A stretch of DNA of 43,486 nt from Aphanothece sp. CMT-3BRIN-NPC111 (GTDB taxonomy: Bacteria; Cyanobacteriota; Cyanobacteriia; Cyanobacteriales; JAHHGU01), in assembly GCA_019359765.1 (NCBI GenBank), contig JAHHGU010000046.1, positions 1 to 43,486 on the forward strand. Direction: 5' to 3'. Positions 14,935 to 23,739 of the stretch are shown here, piece by piece. Position numbers and translations under genes: made by a program. The first letter of the stretch is position 1; each line of letters begins with the position of its first letter. The notes under the pieces are model-generated. The model saw only the letters and a list, made by a program, of their open reading frames with translations, was not told the origin of the DNA and ran no database searches.

Positions 14935-15114
14935 ATGCCATATACAACCGAAGAAGGCGGCCTGGTGAATAATTTCGCGCGGGAACCGAAAATGTACCAA
15001 TCGGAACCGCTGACGAAGACTCAACAGCGAAATTATATCTTTATGGGTATTGGTGCTTTAGCACTGGTTAGCAGTTTAGTTTTTGTTGCCTATGCAGTAT
15101 CAGGTATCAGCTAA
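14935..15114 (+). CDS. psb34: Photosystem II assembly protein Psb34 (Ssl1498 family)
   Basis: A 59-residue ORF encodes MPYTTEEGGLVNNFAREPKM followed by YQSEPLTKTQQRNYIFMGIG and a single C-terminal transmembrane helix (about 34-56). This is the conserved layout of cyanobacterial Psb34, which binds the CP47 side of photosystem II assembly intermediates. The N-terminal half is hydrophilic and should face the cytosol. A GAGGA ribosome site lies 9 bases before the ATG. An inverted repeat sits just upstream and a strong HIP1-armed hairpin downstream, so it is a single-gene unit. The name rests on family recognition by eye. Confidence 0.85.
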   Translation: MPYTTEEGGLVNNFAREPKMYQSEPLTKTQQRNYIFMGIGALALVSSLVFVAYAVSGIS

Positions 15115-15165
15115 TTGCCGTAGACGCGCCGCTAACTTCGGTTATATTTGCTGCAAATAATAGAC

Positions 15166-15204
15166 AAGCCGCGATCGCCTGTATGTAAAGTGCGATCGCG
15201 GCTT
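15166..15204. terminator. Bidirectional terminator with HIP1 in both arms
   Basis: AAGCCGCGATCGC (15166-15178) and GCGATCGCGGCTT (15192-15204) form a perfect 13-bp stem with a 13-nt loop, followed by TATTAA. It lies between the convergent psb34 and radical SAM genes and fits a shared terminator. Confidence 0.75.
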
Positions 15205-15225
15205 TATTAATAACTAGCGATTGTC

Positions 15226-16863
15226 CTATCGGACAGGCTGGGCGATCGCAGACTGTGGATCTTCGACCATCACACTCGCCGCCTTTTCTTCCTGTGCCGC
15301 CTGAGTTTGCAATTGTGCTTCTCTTTCCAGAAATTCAGCCAATTGAGCTTCAATCTGCTCCTTGACAATCTGGCGATACTCTAGGAAATGCTCACTTTGA
15401 GCGCAAACGGCTAAATAACTACTCACGCCACCGGGATTGTGTCGGTACATACTAAACAGGTTGCGCCAGAACTGCCAGCGAGTTTTGCGAACCACACCTT
15501 GCCGCCAACAGATAATTAGTAGCGCCCGAATTACTGGCCAAGTAAGTTTCTTCTTAGCAGACTTCCCTTTCTTAGGATACGTTGCTTCTCCTAAGATGCG
15601 GAAGTGACGATAGGTGCGGTCTAGAAAACGCTCTGGATCGTACAGCGTCCAAAATGCATCCACAAATTCACGAGCAATTTCTGGCAACGGACGTGTGGGC
15701 ACAAAGTTCATTAATGTACTTTGGTTGATATTACCGGCTTGACCCCGCAGCCGCCCTTCTTTCTCCAGCCGATGCGACAGCGCTGTATCGGGTAAAGCTT
15801 GTAACATACTGAATACCGCAGTGGGAATCGTCGTTTTCTCCACAAACTGAACAATGCGATCGCCTGCACCCGGCTTTTCTCCATCAAAGCCAATAATGAA
15901 TCCTGCCATCACGCGCAATCCTGAACGAATGATCGAATGTACCGAATCACTGAGAGGATCTCGCGTATTTTGGTATTTTTGGGTTAAGGCTAAGCTGTCT
16001 GGATCGGGGGTTTCAATTCCTAAAAATACCGCCCCGAAATTGCACTGAACCATCATATCCATCAGTTCTTGATCCTTAGCCAAATCAACTGATGCTTCTG
16101 TGGCGAAGGAGAATGGATATCCATGCTCAACCATCCAGGGCTTTAATGCTTTTAGGAGCAACTTGACATTGCGTTTGTTGCCAATAAAGTTGTCATCTAC
16201 CATAAAGATGCTGCGTCGCCAACCCAGTTCATAGAGGCGTTCTAGTTCAGCCAGAAGTTGCTCTGGGGTTTTAGTTCGGGGTTTGCGACCGTAGAGAACA
16301 ATAATGTCACAGAATTCACACTGAAAGGGGCAGCCACGGGAAAACTGGACTGCCATCTCTGAATAAGCGTCAAACTGTAGTAAGTCAAAGCGCGGAATTG
16401 GCGTAGTTGTAACGTCCGGCTTCTCTCCGGTAATCCGGAACGTCCCCTGGCGATCGCCCCGTTGAATCGCCTCTACAAACATCGGTATAGTTGTTTCCCC
16501 TTCATCCAAAATTAAATAGTCTGCACCTGAAGATTTGGCTTCTTGAGGTAAAGCGGTTGGATAAGGCCCCCCCACGGCGACAAGTTTGCCGCGTTGTTTT
16601 GCCTCTTGAATTTGGTTAAGGAAATCCTCTTTCTGGACAATCATGGCAGAGAGAATTACCAAATCTGCCCATTCCCATTCAGCTTCAGTTACATGACGGA
16701 CGTTTCGATCTACTAGCTTGAATTCCCACTCTTGGGGCAGAATTGCGGCTACAGTTGCTAAACCTAAAGGCGGTAGCATTGCCTTATAGCCTAGCAAGCC
16801 GATAGTTTTCTCAAAAGACCAAAAACTTTTAGGAAAAATTGGATATAGGAGTAAAACACGCAT
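15226..16863 (-). CDS. B12-binding radical SAM protein (DUF4070-type)
   Basis: The 545-residue protein has an N-terminal cobalamin-binding-like domain (MRVLLLYPIFPKSFWSFEK; VDRNVRH; VAVGGPYPTALPQEA). The radical SAM core has its cluster motif CxxxCxxC in SRGCPFQCEFCDII. A DUF4070-type C-terminal region follows (FVPTRPLPEIAREF; FRILGEATYPKKGK). Family members include the hopanoid C-2 methylase HpnP, but also widespread cyanobacterial paralogs of unknown function, and sequence inspection cannot separate them. No hopanoid gene is nearby. The C-terminal 40 residues are Glu/Gln/Ala-rich. The gene converges on psb34. Confidence 0.85.
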   Translation of the reverse strand: MRVLLLYPIFPKSFWSFEKTIGLLGYKAMLPPLGLATVAAILPQEWEFKLVDRNVRHVTEAEWEWADLVILSAMIVQKEDFLNQIQEAKQRGKLVAVGGPYPTALPQEAKSSGADYLILDEGETTIPMFVEAIQRGDRQGTFRITGEKPDVTTTPIPRFDLLQFDAYSEMAVQFSRGCPFQCEFCDIIVLYGRKPRTKTPEQLLAELERLYELGWRRSIFMVDDNFIGNKRNVKLLLKALKPWMVEHGYPFSFATEASVDLAKDQELMDMMVQCNFGAVFLGIETPDPDSLALTQKYQNTRDPLSDSVHSIIRSGLRVMAGFIIGFDGEKPGAGDRIVQFVEKTTIPTAVFSMLQALPDTALSHRLEKEGRLRGQAGNINQSTLMNFVPTRPLPEIAREFVDAFWTLYDPERFLDRTYRHFRILGEATYPKKGKSAKKKLTWPVIRALLIICWRQGVVRKTRWQFWRNLFSMYRHNPGGVSSYLAVCAQSEHFLEYRQIVKEQIEAQLAEFLEREAQLQTQAAQEEKAASVMVEDPQSAIAQPVR

Positions 16864-17064
16864 AAACTTTCAAACCTCACACTTTCTTTGGATAGTCCGT
16901 TTAAAATGATTCCAGCTTAGCTTGTTATAGCATTCTTGCCAGGGGGTGGATGTTGACAAGTTAGCTGGCGATCGCACTCTCAAACAAGCTAGGCAAACGT
17001 ACTTAAAATATATCACCACCTCCTTGTTGCTCTTGGTTTCAAGGCATTAAAATCTAAAAAACTT

Positions 17065-17817
17065 TCATGGCACAAACGCCATCACTGCTGCTGGTGAGCC
17101 AGAGCCATCTAAGAGACGCAAGATACCGATAACTAATGTGGTGCCGGTAGGAGTTAGCCGATCTAAGTTAGTCAAATTTTCCAGCACAATCCGGGGTTGT
17201 TCTAATACTAGGCGGTTAGTAGCAAAGGTGCTATCCTGACCAGAATCTACACCGTGGGTATCAATCCCCACTCCCATAATTTGGCGTTCATTGAGCAGAA
17301 ATTGTGTTGCTTCCCGGCTAAAGCCTGGGAAATGCATCTCTTCAGAAGCATCTTTGTTGAAAAACGCGATCGGATCTTGCCACTTTTCCTGCCAGCCGCT
17401 GTACAACAAAACTATACTGCCTGGGGGTATTGGGCTGTATTGTTGCTCCCACAAGCAAACATCAGCAGGAGTGAGGACATAATCAGAATTGATAGTGACT
17501 TGCTTACGGATATCAATCACGACTGCACCCGCAACCAGCGACTCAGCAGGGTAGTAATCGATTCCCACGCCATCAGGATAAAAACTTTTGGGAGCATTGA
17601 TGTGGGTAGCACTGTGTTCGCCAAGCGAGAAACGCCGCAAGTAATAGCCATGCTTTTCCAGTTCGCTCACGGTTTCAAATTCTGCGCGTGGATCGTCAGG
17701 CCACTGTGGGATATGGGAGTGAATCACATGGCTCAGGTGAATTACACGCGAGTATGCGATCGCTTTAAGATTACTACTGTATAAGGGTGGGTCTACAGGT
17801 GAAGGTTTACGGCTCAT
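17065..17817 (-). CDS. Cyclase-family (kynurenine-formamidase-like) metal hydrolase
   Basis: The 250-residue product (from MSRKPSPVDPPLY) matches the cyclase family: RVIHLSHVIHSHIPQWPDDP near the start, FSLGEHSATHINAPKSF, VGIDTHGVDSGQD and ENLTNLDRLTPTG. Members hydrolyse N-formylkynurenine or related amides and polyketides with bound metal. The metal motif usually reads HGTHxDxPxH; here it is SATHINAPKSF, so the Asp is Asn and the last His is Ser. Function may differ from KynB. ATG 17817 is favoured over the far-upstream start at 17919, whose extra 34 residues look non-conserved. It lies 138 bp downstream of the flavoprotein gene on the same strand. Confidence 0.8.
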   Translation of the reverse strand: MSRKPSPVDPPLYSSNLKAIAYSRVIHLSHVIHSHIPQWPDDPRAEFETVSELEKHGYYLRRFSLGEHSATHINAPKSFYPDGVGIDYYPAESLVAGAVVIDIRKQVTINSDYVLTPADVCLWEQQYSPIPPGSIVLLYSGWQEKWQDPIAFFNKDASEEMHFPGFSREATQFLLNERQIMGVGIDTHGVDSGQDSTFATNRLVLEQPRIVLENLTNLDRLTPTGTTLVIGILRLLDGSGSPAAVMAFVP

Positions 17818-17955
17818 CAAATTATGACCAAAAATAACCGGATTTAAGCCCCTAGATTTATTTATCGGAAGGAAAAAAGCATGGCATTTATCATTCTGCG
17901 CCCCCGAATTAATACGCAAGTGTCAATCCAAAATCGAATGACTCAATTAGTTATT

Positions 17956-19020
17956 TCAGCAGGAACGAATTAGTCTGGCAAGGGTGGCTTCCATTACCGC
18001 TATTGTTTGACCAGAGACAGTGAATACCAAAGCCTCGCGGTAGACTCGCTGCGCTGCGTGGTAGCTATAATTGGCAGCACCACTGGAAACTGTTACCCCC
18101 GCATGGGCACACCTAACAGCTAGGTCAATTGCCCAGGCTCGCAGTTGGAGTTTTTCTGTAAAAGTTTTAGTATGCTGCTGTTTATCTTGTATTATGACGG
18201 CTCGACAAGTCGTTAGTTCCTGGTTGAGAGACTTAAATGCCTCAGTAATGAAAGGCAGCGGCTTAGTTTTTGAGGCGGCTTCCAGAATATCCAGACCAGC
18301 CCTGGCGCACCCCAAAGCAAAAAATCCGTGGTGAAGAACATTTTTTTTGTCATTTTCCTGAATCCAACCAGCAGGCTTGACAAATAGCACACATTCTTGC
18401 GGTAAGAACCAGCTTTTCAGGTATGCGGTGACAGTGTTGGTTGATGCCATCGCGGCTAGGGGCATAGGGCTACTAAATGCGATCGCACCTCCCGCCTCCT
18501 GGGATGTTTTTTCAAAGGGCACGATCCCAAACACGCCCCCACCATCAGGAAGTGCAGCACCAACAATAAAGGCTTGAAAAAATCCCCACCCTGTCACCCA
18601 AGGCACCTCTCCCTCTAGCTGATATCCCCCTTCCACAGGAACAGCTTTCACTGGCGGAGTCCCCTGACGGCGCAGTTGAGAAAACCCGACGCCCACTAAC
18701 ACTTGACCGCTGCTCATGTAGGGGAGATACTGGCGCTTAAGAGTATCGTTGTGGCTTTGGACGAGCATTCCGGCTGCACTCTGGTGTTGGGTTTGCAAGA
18801 AGGCTAATGCCCCAGAGTATCTCGCTACCATCTCCTGGAAACTGAAAAAGGTTTCTTCACTGACTCCAGAACCTCCCCAGGCTTCGGGAACCCGCAAGGC
18901 TAGTAAAGAGCGATCGCCCAATCCTTTGAGGGCGTCTTTCAGGGCGTCCGGGTTACTATCAATTGCTACCGCTTTGGGCGCAACAAATTCACGCAGATAG
19001 GACTCGGCAATATTCATCAT
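17956..19020 (-). CDS. Acyl-CoA-dehydrogenase-like flavoprotein
   Basis: The 354-residue protein follows the ACAD fold: N-terminal helices (LLALRVPEAWGGSGVSEETF), a beta domain with GYQLEGEVPWVTGWG, and C-terminal helices (ALGCARAGLDILE; HAAQRVYREALVFTVSGQT). It is shorter than typical ACADs (about 380). The usual catalytic glutamate motif YEGT reads VSGQT, so a classical dehydrogenase is doubtful. ACAD-fold flavin monooxygenases and oxidases lack this Glu. It probably forms a unit with the downstream cyclase-family hydrolase. Substrate unknown. Confidence 0.78.
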   Translation of the reverse strand: MMNIAESYLREFVAPKAVAIDSNPDALKDALKGLGDRSLLALRVPEAWGGSGVSEETFFSFQEMVARYSGALAFLQTQHQSAAGMLVQSHNDTLKRQYLPYMSSGQVLVGVGFSQLRRQGTPPVKAVPVEGGYQLEGEVPWVTGWGFFQAFIVGAALPDGGGVFGIVPFEKTSQEAGGAIAFSSPMPLAAMASTNTVTAYLKSWFLPQECVLFVKPAGWIQENDKKNVLHHGFFALGCARAGLDILEAASKTKPLPFITEAFKSLNQELTTCRAVIIQDKQQHTKTFTEKLQLRAWAIDLAVRCAHAGVTVSSGAANYSYHAAQRVYREALVFTVSGQTIAVMEATLARLIRSC

Positions 19021-19205
19021 TAGGCTTATTCAAAAAATAAGCTTTCTTGAGCTTTAACCACAGATGGACACAGATAAACACAGATAATGACCAAGATATT
19101 TATCGGCGGTGTGCAAGAGGTATATTGTTTAGTTAACAAGCTTGGGGTATGCCCCGAGGGTGTTTCACCCTATCACATTATGCAGCAAGTTAAATGCGCG
19201 ACAGC

Positions 19206-21581
19206 TTATGGTTTGGACTGCTGTAGCGGAATCGCCACAATAAACTCGGTTCCTTCTCCAGGTGTTGACAAACACATCAATTCACCGCAGTGACGCTCAA
19301 CTACAACCTGATAGCTAATAGATAAGCCTAAACCAGTGCCTTGCCCCACAGGTTTTGTAGTAAAGAAGGGGTCAAATATTTTTTGCTGAATCGCTTTTGG
19401 AATGCCGGAACCATTGTCACCAATTCGGATGATAGCACCCATTAATTTTTCAGTGTTGTAGGCACTGGTTTCAGACCTGTTTGTACTTGAGTCTTGAGGA
19501 AGTTCGCAGCTCCAAGCTCCCGATTCAGATTTAGTTACAAGCTCTGTCTGTATGGTGATAACCCTAGGCTTTGGTTGGCTTTTGAGGGCGTCAATCGCAT
19601 TGCCTACAAGGTTCATGAACACCTGATTTAGCTCTCCTGGGTAACACTCGACTTGGGGCAAGTTACCGTATTCTTTGACAACTTGAATGCCAGGATTTCC
19701 ACCTTCAGGCTTTAATCGATGCTGCAATATCAAGAGGGTGCTATCAATACCCTCATGAATATCAACCGGCTTCTTTTTCGCTTGATCGTGGCGGGAGAAG
19801 TTTCGCAGCGACAAGACAATCTCGTTGATGCGGTTCGTCCCTATCTTCATGGAATTGAGCAGTTTCGGCAAATCTTCAATCAAAAAGTCTAAGTCAATGG
19901 CTTCAGCTTCAGCTTCAATCTCTGGCACTGGCTGGGCATAATGTTGCTGGTAAAGTTGCAACAAATTCAACAGATCCCGAATATACTCGCTGGCATGGTC
20001 AAGGTTGCCGTATATGAAAGAAACTGGGTTGTTAATTTCATGGGCAACACCAGCGACAAGTTGCCCCAGACTAGACATTTTTTCACTTTGAATCAGCTGA
20101 GATTGAGCTTGCTGCCACTCGTTCAAAGCTTGTTTTAGCTGGGTTGCTTGTTCTTTTAACCGCGTTTCTGATTGGCGTAAGGCAAGTTCTGCCTGTTTGC
20201 GCTCAATGAGTTCTGCCTCTAGTTGGTGATATAGTTCTGATTGCTGAATCGCGATCGCCAGTTGCACGCTCAGTTGTTTGAGCAATTCTACGTCCGATTC
20301 CTGCCATTGCCGTGGTTCTGAGCAGTTATGGGCAATCAGCAGCCCCCACAACCGATTTGGGATGGTTTGTTCCCTTTGCAAGATAGGAACCACCAAGTTC
20401 GCTCTAACCTGAATTTGTTCTAGAAAGTTTACGTGGCACGGATCTATATCGGCAGTGTAGATATTCTCGATGCCTCGAATCCGGCCTTGTTGGTAGAGAG
20501 GGACATGGGTTTCCACAAAGCATCGGTCTTGGAAACCGCTACCCAGAATCGAGGGCCAATTAGCATGGGCAGACTCTACAACTACAAACCCGCTCCAATC
20601 TGGCTCAAAGCGGTAAAGTAGCACGCGGTCAGTCTGAAGAAAGTACCGTACTTCTGTGACAGCGGTGTTGAGGACTTCCTCCAAGTTAAGAGACTGACGA
20701 ATGCGTTGGGCAATTCCGCTTACCAATCGCTCTTTTAGAAATTGCTGTCGCAAAGCTTCTTCTGTATGCTTGCGATCGCTAATATCCATGAGCGCTCCAG
20801 TCATTTGCACACCTGAGCCGATTTCGTCGTGCAAGGTTGCACCTCTATTGGCAACCCAACCAACTGTTCCATCAGGGCGGAGGATGCGATGTTCAATCTT
20901 GAATTCACCACCTACCTCCACTACCCGAGCAAGAACCTGACTCACGCGGTAGCAATCTTCAGGATGAATGCAGCTAAGAAAAGCTTCATAGGTGCCAGGA
21001 AAGGAACCAGGAGCAAGACCAAAGATTGATTCTACTTCCTTAGACCAACAGATCTTGCCAGTTTGTATATTCCAATTCCAAACGCCCATACTGGCAGCGT
21101 TCAGAGCTAGTCGCAGCCGTGTCTCGCTTTCTTTAAGCGCCGCCTCTGACTGCACGCGGTCTGTTATATCTGTTTGGACACCAATAAAGTGAGTCAGCAC
21201 ACCACTCGGATCGCGTACAGGAGAAATTCTTAACTCATTCCAAAATGGCGTTCCATCCTTGCGGTAATTTTTTAAAAGCACCTGGCATTCTTGCTCTGTA
21301 CGCAAGGCTTGACGAATTTGCTCAACAGCAGCTGGGTGAGTATCTGCTCCCTGCAAAAATTTGCAGTTGCGTCCTAGTATTTCCTCTGAAGAATAGCCAG
21401 TTATGCTTTCAAAGGCGCGATTGCAATAAATTATCGGATTATGGGGAAGGCTAGCATCGGTGATGACAACCCCGCAGCTAGTCGCTGCCATGCTGCGTTC
21501 GTACAGCCACAGTGCCTCGTTGTTCCATTGGTACTTGGTTAAATTATGGAACGCGCCTAAGGTCTCTTGCTGGCTAGTCAT
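19206..21581 (-). CDS. LOV-PAS-GAF (CBCR-like) sensor histidine kinase
   Basis: The domains of this 791-residue protein are in this order. A LOV domain (about 27-140) has GRNCKFLQG with Cys73, the flavin-adduct position, plus NYRKDGTPFWNEL. A PAS_3 domain (about 150-272) follows. A GAF domain (about 290-450) has Asp-Arg-Cys-Phe at 352-355 and Cys382-His383. After a coiled coil (450-495) comes the kinase: H-box AHEINNP with His514, N-box QVFMNLVGNAIDAL, GDNGSGIP and GTGLGLSISYQVV. There is no membrane segment and no receiver domain. The two GAF cysteines match the canonical and DXCF positions of cyanobacteriochromes, so the protein may sense blue light through flavin and also bind a bilin. No cognate response regulator is adjacent. 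Confidence 0.88.
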   Translation of the reverse strand: MTSQQETLGAFHNLTKYQWNNEALWLYERSMAATSCGVVITDASLPHNPIIYCNRAFESITGYSSEEILGRNCKFLQGADTHPAAVEQIRQALRTEQECQVLLKNYRKDGTPFWNELRISPVRDPSGVLTHFIGVQTDITDRVQSEAALKESETRLRLALNAASMGVWNWNIQTGKICWSKEVESIFGLAPGSFPGTYEAFLSCIHPEDCYRVSQVLARVVEVGGEFKIEHRILRPDGTVGWVANRGATLHDEIGSGVQMTGALMDISDRKHTEEALRQQFLKERLVSGIAQRIRQSLNLEEVLNTAVTEVRYFLQTDRVLLYRFEPDWSGFVVVESAHANWPSILGSGFQDRCFVETHVPLYQQGRIRGIENIYTADIDPCHVNFLEQIQVRANLVVPILQREQTIPNRLWGLLIAHNCSEPRQWQESDVELLKQLSVQLAIAIQQSELYHQLEAELIERKQAELALRQSETRLKEQATQLKQALNEWQQAQSQLIQSEKMSSLGQLVAGVAHEINNPVSFIYGNLDHASEYIRDLLNLLQLYQQHYAQPVPEIEAEAEAIDLDFLIEDLPKLLNSMKIGTNRINEIVLSLRNFSRHDQAKKKPVDIHEGIDSTLLILQHRLKPEGGNPGIQVVKEYGNLPQVECYPGELNQVFMNLVGNAIDALKSQPKPRVITIQTELVTKSESGAWSCELPQDSSTNRSETSAYNTEKLMGAIIRIGDNGSGIPKAIQQKIFDPFFTTKPVGQGTGLGLSISYQVVVERHCGELMCLSTPGEGTEFIVAIPLQQSKP

Positions 21582-21701
21582 TGAAGGGTAAGAAATTTAA
21601 GGATAAATTTTAAGACCTACAATTTAAGCCTAGACTAATTTTTAAAATTAATAAATATTTCTCAAGATACTTATATTAAGTGTGATGCTAGATACAAATC
21701 T

Positions 21702-21949
21702 TTATGCGTTCCAGCGTGGCTTCTCTAGCTGGGCAAGAGGTTGCTCAAGCACGGCGATCGCAGCTATTGCCTCTGGTTGTAGCTCATAGGGTGAATCAGC
21801 GGGATTTTGCTGGCTGTAGTGTTGCATTTTATTTGTACGAGCATTCCCTCTAGATAAGCATCAATTACAGCAGGATGTACATAATACTTGCGACAAGTTG
21901 CTGGTCGGTTGCCGAGTTGTTTAGCAACATTTTTAATGGCTTGCGTGAC
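21702..21949 (-). pseudogene. Remnant of DNA topoisomerase IB (C-terminal end)
   Basis: The minus strand encodes VTQAIKNVAKQLGNRPATC then RKYYVHPAVIDAYLEGML. This is the active-site end of bacterial topoisomerase IB, in which the Tyr of the CRKxYxHP motif is the nucleophile. After EGMLVQIK the coding switches frame and continues as SPYELQPEAIAAIAVLEQ to a stop at 21702-21704, so there is a frameshift. Everything upstream of VTQ is missing and replaced by transposase-derived sequence. Confidence 0.7.
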
Positions 21950-21950
21950 C

Positions 21951-22050
21951 TTATTTGACATCAATAGCAAACTGTACATAATACCCATCACCACGAGGGA
22001 CTAATCGAACTCGTTTAATTTACTGAATGTCGTAACGGCGTCTAGATTAA
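21951..22050 (-). pseudogene. IS200/IS605 TnpB (OrfB) fragment
   Basis: In one minus-strand frame the sequence reads IKRVRLVPRGDGYYVQFAID then a stop. This strongly resembles the KRVRLVRRADGYYCQF segment of TnpB. An in-frame stop precedes it. It is only some 25-35 codons long and runs into the topoisomerase remnant in another frame. Confidence 0.6.
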
Positions 22051-22082
22051 ATCCCCTACATTTATCTATGGAGATTCAATTA

Positions 22083-22096
22083 AAAACTCAAAACTT
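22083..22096. repeat. Short AAAACTC heptamer tract next to the SLH gene stop
   Basis: AAAACTCAAAACTT lies 5 bp from the minus-strand stop codon of the SLH gene, in the same position and orientation as the repeats beside gst and moaB. Confidence 0.6.
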
Positions 22097-22101
22097 GTTT
22101 T

Positions 22102-23517
22102 CTATGATTGTGCTGGCTCTGGTGTAGCTGATGGTTGAGTTTGTTGACCTTTAAGTTGCAGCGCCTCTTTTGCAGATAGCCCCTCACCTTGAGTACCAAA
22201 GTACCAAATTGCGGCTGTTGCCTCTGCCCTAGTTACTGTTTTTTTGGGCTGGAACAGTGCAGTATACCCAAAAACGCGGCGGATATTTGCCTGCTCTCCA
22301 TTCTGGAAATCTGCCAACACTGCCCGCAACGCCTTTGGATCAATTCGAGCCGCATCTTGGAAGCCCCAAGTTTGCTTTACAGCATCAACTGAGGCGGCAG
22401 GCAAGGCCTGACGAGTATCCAGAGGTACTTTCCACAAGATAAGATTTTCTCGTGTCAACGGAGCGTCCGGGCGAAACAAAACTGTTGTGCTATCGCCACT
22501 CAAAGGGCTGGGAATTAACCCTGCTTCTGCCAATCCTTGAATTGCTGGAAAATCCGGGTCAGTTCGAGGTACATCCTGGAAAGCTGGTTGAGCCTCTGCC
22601 GCTGCCAAACGAATTTGCTTGCTGGGGCTATTGGTATAAATCTGATTATTAGCAGCAACAAGCCAGCGCACGTATTGGCGACGGTTAATATTTTTATTTG
22701 GTTCAAATGCTACACCAGCAGCTGAGTTACTTTTAGAGGCACTTTTATCGGGCATCAGAACGCCCAAGGCGGCTAGGTCTTCAACGTATTTACGTAAATC
22801 TGCTGGTGCTTTGTTAATATCTGTAAACACCGAGGAGCCTGCTGGCTTCATCTGGGTAGAGTCTTTTGCATCTAGTGTATCAGCTGACGTATTGGCAACT
22901 TCTGAGGGAAGCACCGGGCCAATAAAATCTGGCTCGCCAGGTTGTGGAACTGCTGCTTTTTCAGCGTCCTGGCTGTACTGAATCAAAAATTTCGTGATGT
23001 CCCCTGCATTCCTACTGCCAGTAGTCTGGCTGGAGGAGGGTGTCTGTACGCCGAGGCTAGTGAGTGGCTGGACTGATACCGTGACTTGCAGGTTATTTCG
23101 ACGCGCCACCAAAGGGCTGTTGGCATCATCAAATGCTGGCTGACTGACAATTTGCCAGCTGTTGGACTCAAATGCTTTCTGATAAAAGCTCTGGACTAAG
23201 TTGCTGGGGGCTGCTGTTGTCCACACAGTCACCTGGTCTTGATTATCTGAGGTTGTTGGTTGTTTAACCTCTTGCAGCTGGGCTTCTGGATAAAGGGGAA
23301 TCTCTGTGGGAAAGTCAGCGGGCAGTTTTGCTAGCGTTTGGTTCTGAGTATTATTTTGAGATGACTGACCAAAAGTAATAGGGTTATCTTTTAGGCTAGA
23401 GTCTGGTGAAAAAGACTGCTCAAGCACCTTACTAGTGGGGCTGTTGGCGCAGGCTGTCAATGCGACCAGTAAAGCGCTCAGACTGGCAATTATAGTAGGA
23501 CGTTTATCAAGTGGCAC
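22102..23517 (-). CDS. SLH-domain lipoprotein
   Basis: The 471-residue product has a lipoprotein signal peptide (ASLSALLVALTAC, lipobox LTAC). A linker region and a domain of about 80-190 with PTEIPLYPEAQLQEV follow. Three S-layer homology repeats come next: VFTDINKAPADLRKYVEDLA; AFQDVPRTDPDFPAIQGLAE with FRPDAPLTRENLI; and WGFQDAARIDPKALRAVLA with KKTVTRAEATAAIWYFG. SLH domains bind secondary cell-wall polymers. In cyanobacteria such lipoproteins may tether the outer membrane or associate with peptidoglycan. The C-terminus is Gln/Pro-rich. It is divergent from lepB, which could have a linked export role, but that is only positional. Confidence 0.85.
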   Translation of the reverse strand: MPLDKRPTIIASLSALLVALTACANSPTSKVLEQSFSPDSSLKDNPITFGQSSQNNTQNQTLAKLPADFPTEIPLYPEAQLQEVKQPTTSDNQDQVTVWTTAAPSNLVQSFYQKAFESNSWQIVSQPAFDDANSPLVARRNNLQVTVSVQPLTSLGVQTPSSSQTTGSRNAGDITKFLIQYSQDAEKAAVPQPGEPDFIGPVLPSEVANTSADTLDAKDSTQMKPAGSSVFTDINKAPADLRKYVEDLAALGVLMPDKSASKSNSAAGVAFEPNKNINRRQYVRWLVAANNQIYTNSPSKQIRLAAAEAQPAFQDVPRTDPDFPAIQGLAEAGLIPSPLSGDSTTVLFRPDAPLTRENLILWKVPLDTRQALPAASVDAVKQTWGFQDAARIDPKALRAVLADFQNGEQANIRRVFGYTALFQPKKTVTRAEATAAIWYFGTQGEGLSAKEALQLKGQQTQPSATPEPAQS

Positions 23518-23739
23518 AGTTAACTTAGAGAACGGGTTTTAATTATTACGCTAACGCAGATTTTGTATCGCCTCTTTATTATTGGGTGTGGTTATACGAC
23601 CTTCCTGCCCAAGAATACTGATGAGGGAGCAAGGTGGCAGGGGAGAATTACACCACAAGAGGATAAGAGTCGTCGATGCGGAAGGAATGCTGCCCAAGGT
23701 ATGACAGACTAGAGACTTGAAACGCCCTAAATACGTTCT

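Noticed and set aside
15226..16863. Assignment as the hopanoid C-2 methylase HpnP
   Set aside because: The domain layout fits, but cyanobacteria carry close paralogs and no hopanoid gene is nearby, so only the family is called.
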